The notes under the pieces: generated by a model
Told to the model about the DNA's origin: nothing
The model's input: only the letters and a program-made list of their open reading frames with translations
Databases searched by the model: none
Virus record (IMG/VR): IMGVR_UViG_3300006108_000018
Span: 1 to 52,520 of that record
Strand: one strand, 5' to 3'
Length of the DNA stretch: 52,520 nucleotides
Source of the DNA: a virus
Position numbers and translations under genes: made by a program
Part shown: piece after piece, positions 15,525-24,376 of the stretch
Layout of the letters: each line of letters opens with the position of its first letter
Position numbering within the stretch: position 1 is the first letter of the stretch

Positions 15525-18502
15525 AGTTGTAGAGCCAGTGCCTGTAGACTGTCGATAATTGGAATCTTAGAGCTGTCTTTTGACTGTAGAATGATCTTAA
15601 TAGCGAACTGTTTGAAGTTCGTATAAGCAGCGCCAGTGTTAGAGACATACGACGCACCGCCTGACGCTACAAGATAGGCGTTCACTTGACTGCCTGTTGA
15701 GCTCCAAGGCTCACCTACAGACAGAGACACGTTGTTCTGAATAGCTGTGATAGTCTGTCTGTCGCCGGCGATACCGATTATGCTGCCGACGTTGAACTGC
15801 GAAGTGAAGTACGTCGTGTTGAGACTGTGCGTCTGACCAGGATTAGTAGTAGCTCCAGTTAGAGTAGTCGGTGACGTGTTGTTCTGCTGAATGTTTAGTG
15901 TCACGGCCGTGCTATTAGAAGTCGCGATGTAGTAGCTGGTGTTGCCGGTCAACCCGCCGATCGCAGTATTACCAGAAGGTACGGCGTAGTATACTCTATC
16001 GCCTACGTTGAAGTACGAATTAGCGTTTGTGATGTAGATCGAGTTGTTGAAAACCGTTAGCGTGTTTGCCGTGAAGGTCTGGAAAGTACCGGTGATTGTG
16101 TTGTTGCTGGTCGACATGCTGACGGAGCCGAGTATGCTCGTGTTAGCGTTCGTGGCCATCCACGCAGTTGTTGGAGGAGGGACGATGTAGTATGCGTTAG
16201 CGGTGTATGTCGTTCCAAACGGGGCGTTCAGCGTGAGCTGTGTGGAGTTAGCGATAGACACTACCTGTCTAGCAGTCTCACCGTAAGTCGCGTTAGCGGC
16301 CATGTTGATGTAGTACCCGACGTCGATCTCACTGCCAAACAGCGTTCCTACGCCGTTGATCACGGTGCACGCACTTGTCGTGGTGATGGTTCCGGATGTT
16401 GGAACTAGGCTATAGCCGTTGTAGAACGAGTACGTATACTCTCTCATGTCAGATGGATTACTCGGATCTGCATAGATGGTGTACGACAGATTGTTCAATG
16501 GCGTCCAAGTCTTAGCGCTGATGACGTCTGGATCTTGTCCGCTTAGAAGCTTAACATAGACCTTGATGTCAGTTCCAGGCGGTCTATGGGCAGATAGAAT
16601 TACCTGCAGGTCCTGCGCGTCTTGTCCAGCAGCTAGAGTAACTACCTTTGATATATACTTTGTTCTAGATAGACCGTTGTTATAATACTCGTTATATGAG
16701 AACTGTGGATAGTCTACCAAGTTTCTAATGATAAGTGCGTTCGCGCGAACGGTGTCGATCAGAGGCGACACGAAAGGAGTGTCAGTCGTAAAGTTAGAAT
16801 GGACAGTCATAGACTTCGCGCCACCCATACGGGCTACTTCGTTAGATACGCTCGCTACCATTCTCTCTTGGTCATAGAATTCTGTCTCATAACCGAGAGT
16901 AATTGAATTCTCATTGCTCTCGACCGCGTAGGTGTTGCTGGTTCCTTTATACTTATAAGTTAAGGCAGTACCTGCTGGTGAGATGAAAGAGAACTGTCCA
17001 ACGATGTCGTTGATCTTTGGATTGTACATAGCATTAGTGTTGGCGTACGCGACCAGCGTGGTGTTCGTTACAGCGTTTGTCGCTGCAAGCGAGGCGTTAG
17101 CGAATCTATGTACCTGTATGAAAGCGTTGTTAGTAAAGTTTGCAGTGGAGTTCTCTACGTAGAACAGACCTTTGACGTTGTCGTAGTATCTTAGAGTACC
17201 CTGAATGCTCGTAGTTACTGTATTCACCCACGCATTAGCTGCGACATAGACCGTGTCTCCGGGAAGAAGTGTCGAAGTGCTGTTTGAATACGTAATGTTA
17301 TATACAGACAGGTAGTCCGTGTTAGCGTTGTTAAAGTACGCGTCCCCTGAATAGAAACCAGAACTATTATGAATAAAGTCTGCTCTATTTAAGTTGAACT
17401 TGATATATTCTGTCTGCAGCGCAGTCCACTCGTTCATGGTGGCGCCGTAGAAGGCCGTGCCGACAGTAGGCTGGCTGTAAACTTGCGTTCCTGTCTTGAT
17501 GTCGGTATCACCAAGGTTAGCGCTGTACACGAAATAGTCTGGATCGCCGTTGTCCGGACGAACGATGAACGCATATTCTTTGCCGCTGCTCAAGAATACA
17601 GGTGACTCATAGGCGAAGGTAGTTGGAACAGACGCGTCAGCGCTGGTGCTGATATCACCGTAGTTTAGATGAACTGTCGAGAACGGTAGGATGCGCGAAC
17701 CGTCTGGGTAGCCGTTGTTTACTTCACAGAGATAGGTAGTAACGCCGTTCGTATTACTAGTTAGAGACTTCTGCTTAAAGAATATGTCTAGCGAAGTCGC
17801 ATAGATACCGGCTTCGCTAGTCGGCGTGTTGATGGTCAGACCCTGAGCGATAGGCTCGTAGTAGCCGACGATGTTTACGATATCAGGAATTGTCGTGTTA
17901 ACGATCTGAACGTTGGTAGTTACTACCGTATTAGTTACCGGCCGATTTCCAAGAACAGGGTTGACTGTCGTTAGTGTGACTGCCTGCTTAGTAACGTTTA
18001 GGTTCGAAGCGACGAATGTTGCAGAAGCTTTAGAAGTAAGAGCGTCGTTGCCCTGCACGAGGCTTGTAACGTCGGCGATTTCTAATACTCTCTCGCCAGT
18101 TCTAAACTGGCCGGCAGGAACGTTGAACTGACCAAAGACATAGCCTCTAGAATCTGACGTAATTGGAGAACCCCAAGTACCAGTCAATGAGATCGTTGAT
18201 GCGCTAGAAGTATCTACAGAAGTGATCGCGCCGGTACCGGCAGATGCTAGTGCGGCAACAGTTCCAGGAGCGCAGAACTGATCAACTAAAACGCCGTCAA
18301 AGAATACGTGATACGTCTGATTAGGACGCATGTTATATGCAAAGAAACCAATTGTGATTGGTGCAATATATGGTTGAATTGCTACGTCTGTTACGAAGTT
18401 ACCAACTGCGATCGTATTAGACTGAGAACCAACTGTGAGCTGAATTCCTTGACTTGTCGAAGTAGTGACTGTAGTCGTTGTAGTTGTATTAACTGCTGCC
18501 AA
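15521..18502 (-). CDS. Very large virion structural protein, 993 aa
   Basis: A beta-rich protein with no catalytic motif. The N-terminal part (residues about 25-110, including PITIGFFAYNMRPNQTYHVFFDGVLVDQFCAPG) and the central part (YNNGLSRTKYISKVVTLAAGQDAQDLQVILSAHRPPGTDIKVYVK) recur in large virion proteins of T4-like cyanophages and the rhizobial M12 group. It is encoded directly after the DUF4815-type protein, and the pair probably forms the outer baseplate or fibre platform. A GATAAATA element on the minus strand at 18530-18537, close to the T4 late consensus, precedes the gene. Confidence 0.7.
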   Translation of the reverse strand: MAAVNTTTTTTVTTSTSQGIQLTVGSQSNTIAVGNFVTDVAIQPYIAPITIGFFAYNMRPNQTYHVFFDGVLVDQFCAPGTVAALASAGTGAITSVDTSSASTISLTGTWGSPITSDSRGYVFGQFNVPAGQFRTGERVLEIADVTSLVQGNDALTSKASATFVASNLNVTKQAVTLTTVNPVLGNRPVTNTVVTTNVQIVNTTIPDIVNIVGYYEPIAQGLTINTPTSEAGIYATSLDIFFKQKSLTSNTNGVTTYLCEVNNGYPDGSRILPFSTVHLNYGDISTSADASVPTTFAYESPVFLSSGKEYAFIVRPDNGDPDYFVYSANLGDTDIKTGTQVYSQPTVGTAFYGATMNEWTALQTEYIKFNLNRADFIHNSSGFYSGDAYFNNANTDYLSVYNITYSNSTSTLLPGDTVYVAANAWVNTVTTSIQGTLRYYDNVKGLFYVENSTANFTNNAFIQVHRFANASLAATNAVTNTTLVAYANTNAMYNPKINDIVGQFSFISPAGTALTYKYKGTSNTYAVESNENSITLGYETEFYDQERMVASVSNEVARMGGAKSMTVHSNFTTDTPFVSPLIDTVRANALIIRNLVDYPQFSYNEYYNNGLSRTKYISKVVTLAAGQDAQDLQVILSAHRPPGTDIKVYVKLLSGQDPDVISAKTWTPLNNLSYTIYADPSNPSDMREYTYSFYNGYSLVPTSGTITTTSACTVINGVGTLFGSEIDVGYYINMAANATYGETARQVVSIANSTQLTLNAPFGTTYTANAYYIVPPPTTAWMATNANTSILGSVSMSTSNNTITGTFQTFTANTLTVFNNSIYITNANSYFNVGDRVYYAVPSGNTAIGGLTGNTSYYIATSNSTAVTLNIQQNNTSPTTLTGATTNPGQTHSLNTTYFTSQFNVGSIIGIAGDRQTITAIQNNVSLSVGEPWSSTGSQVNAYLVASGGASYVSNTGAAYTNFKQFAIKIILQSKDSSKIPIIDSLQALALQL

Positions 18503-18529
18503 TTTAAAACTCCTGATTCAATAATATAA

Positions 18530-18537
18530 TATTTATC
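18530..18537 (-). promoter_or_regulatory. Possible late-promoter variant
   Basis: The minus strand reads GATAAATA, one base off the T4 late consensus, 28 bases before the 993-aa gene. The position matches that of consensus late promoters elsewhere in the window, but the mismatch makes it uncertain. Confidence 0.4.
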
Positions 18538-21500
18538 CTGTGTAAAGAGGATAGCCGGCACCGATATTCTGGTAGTTTGGTGTGTTACCTTTATTAATAA
18601 TGATCGTATTCGAAGTATCACCGGAAGCGTTAACGCTGGATACTAGCTTCGTGAAAGCACCACCGCCACCAAACTGAGCGCTAGCAGAACCGATCTGATA
18701 GCCCTGCGCAGCGTATTGAGCAGCGACCGCAGCGGCAGTCGCAGCAGCAGCACCCGCAGCGCCACCGCCGTTACCGAAGTAACCAAGCGATATGCTGTAT
18801 GTATTAGCCACTCCAGATACAACAGTATTTGTAGTAATAGACTGAGTCGTCTGCCAAGGACCCCAGATGGAGCCAAACGGCGATGAAGCAAACTGTTTCC
18901 ACGGCGTGGTATTATCGAGAGTTATGTTCACTGAAGACTTATTAAGATCAATATTATCATTGAACGATGGAAGAAGTATCATCGAGCCGTTCCACGCTGC
19001 TTGAACGTGTGCAGATGATCTATATTTAGTAGCGAACGGTTGTGAAAGATACGTAACTTCGTTGTATGGAAGCGTTAAACATCTACCCGTCTTTTGGATA
19101 TTGTTAGTAGAGTCTACAAAGAAGTTTCTATTAGAGTGAACACCTTGATTCGCTACAGTAGATAGAGTGTTGTTGACGACAAAGTTAATAGTCTCTTGAG
19201 CGAATTTAGGTCTTGCAATACCTCTTGACGAATCAATGGCTATAGAATACTCGGGATTACTTACATCAGAATACGTAAAGTCGTTGAATGGGTCTACGAA
19301 AATACCATTTTTAAATCTATTTAGCCCGTTAGCGTCGGTGACCGTTAGCGTGGTGGCTGATGATTCTAATAGCGATAGAGAAGTATAATACTCTAGATTT
19401 GTAATTCTCTGATCTAGCTTGCCGATGTCTCTCATGCTGTATGCGCGATTGGTGACGATAGCGCTTGAGATAGCGGTCGTGGTGTCTCTTATTAGATTCT
19501 TAGAAAGCTGATTAACTTTCTGGTCTTGTAGGACCTGGTCGCTAGATAAAGATGGGAATGGAGGAACGTTTAATACAGCCACTGCCATGCCGTTGTCCGG
19601 ATAGAGTGGAGTCTGCGGCGATGTACTAGATACGCCTTCTTTAACTTTGATCGCGTTATCAGGTGTAAAATATACTAAGTCTTTTCTCGCAAGATACTGA
19701 GTATAGTCTGCCTGGAAGTTTCTGCCATACGAAGGTACGTTGAGACCGTTAGTAGGTACGATAAACGATAGCGTGTTTGATGGATTGAGTGTCGCATATC
19801 CTACTGCGGCGATGATCTGCGCGGCATTAGAGGTGTCGACCGATCCCGTGTCATTAGCCGTAGGATTAGAAGGTATTCTAAAGTCTACATAGTCTCTAAG
19901 ATAATTTTGTCCACCCTGTGAGTCTATATAGAGTGGAACGTCTTTAGTTAGAATAGTATTCTTTCTATATCTGACATACACCTGACTCTGTGAGTTAGCT
20001 AAGAACGGCGAATCTACAGTGAGTGAAGTAGAATTAGTAATAGAAACGACATTCTTCGAAGTGCCAAGAACCGATATAGTATCGCCGACATTTAAGTCTG
20101 TGACGAATGACGTGTTGTTACCTGTGACTAGCGAAGTAGTAGAATATACCGTTGCAGTACCAGTTAGCGTAGTGCCATCGTCAATTGGATAAGACTCTAC
20201 AGTAAAGAATCCAACGCCTGGGCTCGTGTTCGTCGATAGATAATCGAGCTGGACCAGTAGGTATGGATACGCGGTCGCGCTGTAGCCGCCGTCATTATAG
20301 ATGTATCCAAGATCATAGTAGTTATCTTTTTGGCCGCTGTCGAACGAGAAATTAGAAGTCAAATCGACGGCGTTGATACCATTAGCGTTCGTAAACGTGG
20401 TAGTAGTCGAACCATAGATGGCTTTAACCTGGCTGACGTCGCTGAATCCCAAGCACCATGGTCCAAGTGGATTAGTGTTTGCTTGAATCTTTACGAATCT
20501 ATCTTTGTTGATGTTTTTCTTAGCAGGAGATACTGTAGTTCTCATTACGTCAAATACGACGTTGACTGGGCAGCTGCTCTGCAAGTTAAGATTCGTAGTG
20601 ATAGTAAATGAAGTCGTATTGGTGACTGTGACGTAACCAAATGGATTGTTAAGATTGCTCTGGATAGGAATGATCTTACCGTTGAGTATACTCTTATAGT
20701 ATGTCTGACCGCCGAGGGTAGACGGGAATGTCGAATCCACATATAGAGCAGTACTATTAACGACGTTATTAACTGTCTTAATAGTAGAACCTACTTTGAT
20801 CTGGTCTCCTGGATTAAACACGAGAGTGAATGTACTGCCGGAGCCGGTCACGAGTGTACTTGAGTTTGATACGGATACAGTGCCGGATAGGGCAGTCGTG
20901 TCTACGTTTGCGGTAGCAATTAAGTTTATCGTCGCTGCATCTAGAGTAGACAATATGCCGTTACCGTATGGAAGTATGTCAGTACCACCCGTCGAAGATG
21001 TAGTGATAGTTACGATCGTATTACCGTTTGAATCAGTTCCAGTGATGCTGCTAGACTGTACCGTGCGATAAACATATTCTGAATTATTGTTGTTGCTGCT
21101 GTCTCTTAAGTTCTTAACACCCTGTACGCCAAACGAGAAAAGCTGTGAAGCACCGACGCCAAGATAACTTCCAGAGGCAACGTCAGCTACTGCAGCGGGA
21201 GAACCGTTATAGAATATAGAAGCAATCTGACTAGCGCTGTAACCATTGCTCATCTGGATGTTGAACATATGAAGGTTATACAGCGTGTTATTTGCGCCAA
21301 CGAATCCAGAGTTATACGTAAAACATCTGAGCTGTGCAGTACCAATCTTAGTCGCTACAGTAGATCCCTGTGTGATGGTCGTAGTACTACCAGAAGTGAT
21401 AGGAGTAAGACTTGAGAAGTTTCTATTAGTAACGGCTTGTAGTGGCGCGTTATACAAGTCTACAGATTGCGCTTTATTAAATGGGAACGTGCCTGCTACT

Positions 21501-22672
21501 TCTTTTACGATGTAGTAGCCGCCGTAGTTAAACGTAATCTGCTGCTGCTTGTTTACGTTAGTGTCTACACCTCTTCTCATGTTGATGTAGAATACGCGAT
21601 CGTTACCTACAGACTGACCAAGAGCGTAGCCTGAACCAGGATTGACTCTACCATATACGGTATTAGCATCAATAGAAGGAAGACTTCCGGAAGGAACGTC
21701 TGTGACAGTATCAATTACGAATGGATTAGTTACGAAGTTACCAGACTGATCGTAGGTTCTCTTAGCGATAGCGTTGCCGACGATAGAATATAAGTTAGAT
21801 CCAGCTTTAGCTTTAGATACAAGAGAACCATAGTTATAAGTCGCGATAGGATTGAACCCAACCGTGTTAGCTGCAGTGTTTGGATCGAGCGAAACGAGAG
21901 TAGGAGAGATCTTAAGACGATCTGCGCCAGGAGCGTTCTGGTTAGGATAGCCGAGTGCGTTGTCGAGAAGAGACTGATCCTGGTTTGAGTTGATGATGGT
22001 CTCAGTCGCCTGGAATCCTACGACGTTGTTACCGGCTGCAAGACCATATGCGTTGACTAGACCATATGTAGGTGTTAGTACTTTAACAAACGTACCGGAT
22101 AGATACACCACACCGTCTGTTAGATAGATGCCGTGTGCGTTACCTGTAGTCACATACCCGGCAGTCGTATTAGGATATACGTTAACAGTCGCGATGACGT
22201 TTGCCGTGTTGCCGGCGCTGTTGAAAGTCAGCTGGTCAGTGTTACCAAAACGCGTCTCACCGTTGACGCCGGTGTTGAGATACTTCAGATATATAATGTT
22301 CGTCGCAGGATAGTTAGTCTGAAGACCGGTGTTAGAGAACAGCACTCTAGCCTGTAGGTTAGAAGTCAGACATATGACCTGCGAGTTTGGAAGAGCCGTG
22401 ATGTCGAACGTTGCGCCATTTGCCTGATAGTCTGAAATTCTAACATATGGAAGGATTGGAATATCTGTAATAGTACAGCCAGAGACGATATCACCGTTTT
22501 TAAATGCCCAGTCGCCAAAGCTCTCAATCTGATTTTGAAGCGTCGACTGCAGCTGTGTCATCTCACGTGCTTGGACTGCTACACCCGGCTTAAACAGAAT
22601 TCTATAATACTGGTTGTTGGCGTTAAAGTCGTCAAAATAAGGAGAGACGTTTAAATCGGTATTTAAAGGCAT
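18533..22672 (-). CDS. DUF4815-type baseplate-associated virion protein, 1379 aa
   Basis: The N-terminus (FDDFNANNQYYRILFKPGVAVQAREMTQLQSTLQNQIESFGDWAFKNGDIVSG) is the signature of a very large virion protein family (DUF4815) found in T4-like cyanophages and related myoviruses. Repeats with the form GTVSVSNSSTLVTGSGSTFTxxFNPGDQIKVGS occur around residues 595-640 and 850-890. Near the C-terminus a glycine/alanine-rich stretch with AAGAAAATAAAVAAQYAAQG (about residues 1310-1330) is followed by polar repeats. It occupies the position of T4 genes 9-12 after gp8, so a baseplate-periphery or fibre-connector role is likely. It is the longest gene in the window. Confidence 0.75.
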   Translation of the reverse strand: MPLNTDLNVSPYFDDFNANNQYYRILFKPGVAVQAREMTQLQSTLQNQIESFGDWAFKNGDIVSGCTITDIPILPYVRISDYQANGATFDITALPNSQVICLTSNLQARVLFSNTGLQTNYPATNIIYLKYLNTGVNGETRFGNTDQLTFNSAGNTANVIATVNVYPNTTAGYVTTGNAHGIYLTDGVVYLSGTFVKVLTPTYGLVNAYGLAAGNNVVGFQATETIINSNQDQSLLDNALGYPNQNAPGADRLKISPTLVSLDPNTAANTVGFNPIATYNYGSLVSKAKAGSNLYSIVGNAIAKRTYDQSGNFVTNPFVIDTVTDVPSGSLPSIDANTVYGRVNPGSGYALGQSVGNDRVFYINMRRGVDTNVNKQQQITFNYGGYYIVKEVAGTFPFNKAQSVDLYNAPLQAVTNRNFSSLTPITSGSTTTITQGSTVATKIGTAQLRCFTYNSGFVGANNTLYNLHMFNIQMSNGYSASQIASIFYNGSPAAVADVASGSYLGVGASQLFSFGVQGVKNLRDSSNNNNSEYVYRTVQSSSITGTDSNGNTIVTITTSSTGGTDILPYGNGILSTLDAATINLIATANVDTTALSGTVSVSNSSTLVTGSGSTFTLVFNPGDQIKVGSTIKTVNNVVNSTALYVDSTFPSTLGGQTYYKSILNGKIIPIQSNLNNPFGYVTVTNTTSFTITTNLNLQSSCPVNVVFDVMRTTVSPAKKNINKDRFVKIQANTNPLGPWCLGFSDVSQVKAIYGSTTTTFTNANGINAVDLTSNFSFDSGQKDNYYDLGYIYNDGGYSATAYPYLLVQLDYLSTNTSPGVGFFTVESYPIDDGTTLTGTATVYSTTSLVTGNNTSFVTDLNVGDTISVLGTSKNVVSITNSTSLTVDSPFLANSQSQVYVRYRKNTILTKDVPLYIDSQGGQNYLRDYVDFRIPSNPTANDTGSVDTSNAAQIIAAVGYATLNPSNTLSFIVPTNGLNVPSYGRNFQADYTQYLARKDLVYFTPDNAIKVKEGVSSTSPQTPLYPDNGMAVAVLNVPPFPSLSSDQVLQDQKVNQLSKNLIRDTTTAISSAIVTNRAYSMRDIGKLDQRITNLEYYTSLSLLESSATTLTVTDANGLNRFKNGIFVDPFNDFTYSDVSNPEYSIAIDSSRGIARPKFAQETINFVVNNTLSTVANQGVHSNRNFFVDSTNNIQKTGRCLTLPYNEVTYLSQPFATKYRSSAHVQAAWNGSMILLPSFNDNIDLNKSSVNITLDNTTPWKQFASSPFGSIWGPWQTTQSITTNTVVSGVANTYSISLGYFGNGGGAAGAAAATAAAVAAQYAAQGYQIGSASAQFGGGGAFTKLVSSVNASGDTSNTIIINKGNTPNYQNIGAGYPLYTG

Positions 22673-22687
22673 TTATTCTTCCATCAG

Positions 22688-24364
22688 TTAGACTTGGATT
22701 ATTAGTTTATAGCTCTCTGTCTGGCTATTTGATCGAACGACGTCGCTGATATTCTGTGTATAGAGGACGTCGCAGTCTTTGGCGTATATGTTACCATATG
22801 TATTTATATAGTAAAGATTGGCCGTATGAGTTCCATCGGTAATAGTCTCTTGTTGGATGAAGCTTTTATCGCCGACTATCCCGATCTGCGTGCTGTTAGA
22901 GAACATCACTACGCCGAGCGCACCGCTGGTGATACCTGATACCTGCGATCCAACCGTAAACGCAGTAGCCTGTGATGTGACGTTTGCAATTAGTACCTGA
23001 TTGAACGCGGCGTTAGTATAGAGAGAACCTCGAGTTATCGTAGTGGCTACGCTGTTCGTGGTTAAGTTACTAGCATAAGGATTCTTCATTATGCCGATCT
23101 TATTATAGGTGCCTGTAGTTACTACGTTTCCAGACTCGTTGTTCGCAAAGTTAAATGCGAACCCTATAGCAGAAACTTTTAGTTCGCGATAGATGTTATA
23201 TCCATGACCACCCGGAGGTGGAACGATCGCATACGCACTCGCTCTCGTGCCGCTTGAAGTATTAGGATAGCTTGTATTACTCTGAATCGTTACGTTGGCC
23301 CAGGTGATCTGAGAACCTGGATCGATGATGACGACGTTGCTGATAGAATTAGAAGTCGTGTTAATTACAGAGTACGCTACAGGGTCTCTCGTTCCATCAG
23401 TCTGGAATACTATCTTTGGAGAGATCTTATACTGTGTTACACCAGGAGTAATGTTAAATGTGTTAGCAGGTGCGTCGAGGGTTATCTGGTTGACCTGTAC
23501 GCCGCCGATCGTGTTTGACAGGTATCCTGCTACTCCAAAGTATTGAGACGTGGCCGTAGTAGTATTATAGATATAGATACCGTTGTTAGTATAGAAGTCT
23601 TTATCGACAGACGGAGGGTTGAGAGGATCTGTAGAAGAAGACTCGATCTGAATAACAGTTGAGTTCACGATACCGCGAACGTATCCATCGTGATAGCTGA
23701 TGTATCCGTTTCCGGAATTGATTAGAGACACGACGTCTACGCCTGAGTATACGAAAGCGCCAGAAGATATAGTCGTATTTGGATATACAGGTATATAGTT
23801 TCCAACGACGCTGACCGCGGTGTTGTCTAAAGTCGCAATCGGAGTCGTGGTAGAAGTGAATCTAGTATAATCTACCGCGCTGACAGTCGTTATGTATCGC
23901 CAAAGATATCCGTCGCTGGTCTGGAACGTCGTAGGCTGTACCTGCGTCGGCGTGACTGTGGAGTTAGAATTGCCGTTGTTATCGATGCAGATATAGATGT
24001 TATAACCACCGCCGTAAGTGCCAGGAGGGACCACCGCATAAAAGTTAGTGTTGGTATAGGTGCCAGCGGCTTCTGCATACACGTTTGAGTTGTTGTCGTA
24101 GCGAGCGTATACTTGGTTGTTGACCCATGGGTTGTTGACGATCATCGCTTTGACGTCGTTATTAGATAGCTTTTTACCCATGGTCATGGTCCATAGGGTA
24201 TTAAAGTACATATCATAATCGCCGTAGTGTTGAGCGTTAACACCACCGTTTGCAACTGCTACTGGATTAGACGCAAACGCGTATAGTGAGTCAGTACCAG
24301 ACGTGATGTTAGTTATTAGATCGTTTACGATACTAGCTTTAAAGCCGGGTAGTATATTTCCCAT
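22688..24364 (-). CDS. gp8: Baseplate wedge protein gp8-like, 558 aa
   Basis: Although longer than T4 gp8 (334 aa), the N-terminal 200 residues follow its pattern. The segment YDMYFNTLWTMTMGKKLSNND (about 50-70) corresponds to the T4 TDMWTHMMGTVK segment, NNPWVNNQVYARYD to its RRDWGDTRYPDPY segment, YNIYICIDNN to VYRCLDV, and SDGYLWRYITTVS to GDGYVWEYLFEIP. The rest contains inserted beta-rich domains. gp8 is part of the wedge that surrounds the hub. Gene order gp6-gp7-gp8 is the same as in T4. The match was made from memory and by eye. Confidence 0.75.
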   Translation of the reverse strand: MGNILPGFKASIVNDLITNITSGTDSLYAFASNPVAVANGGVNAQHYGDYDMYFNTLWTMTMGKKLSNNDVKAMIVNNPWVNNQVYARYDNNSNVYAEAAGTYTNTNFYAVVPPGTYGGGYNIYICIDNNGNSNSTVTPTQVQPTTFQTSDGYLWRYITTVSAVDYTRFTSTTTPIATLDNTAVSVVGNYIPVYPNTTISSGAFVYSGVDVVSLINSGNGYISYHDGYVRGIVNSTVIQIESSSTDPLNPPSVDKDFYTNNGIYIYNTTTATSQYFGVAGYLSNTIGGVQVNQITLDAPANTFNITPGVTQYKISPKIVFQTDGTRDPVAYSVINTTSNSISNVVIIDPGSQITWANVTIQSNTSYPNTSSGTRASAYAIVPPPGGHGYNIYRELKVSAIGFAFNFANNESGNVVTTGTYNKIGIMKNPYASNLTTNSVATTITRGSLYTNAAFNQVLIANVTSQATAFTVGSQVSGITSGALGVVMFSNSTQIGIVGDKSFIQQETITDGTHTANLYYINTYGNIYAKDCDVLYTQNISDVVRSNSQTESYKLIIQV

Positions 24365-24376
24365 AGATTCTCACTA

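Noticed and set aside
22801-22808. TATAAATA on the minus strand
   Set aside because: It lies inside the gp8 gene, about 130 bases before the next gene; position does not support promoter function.
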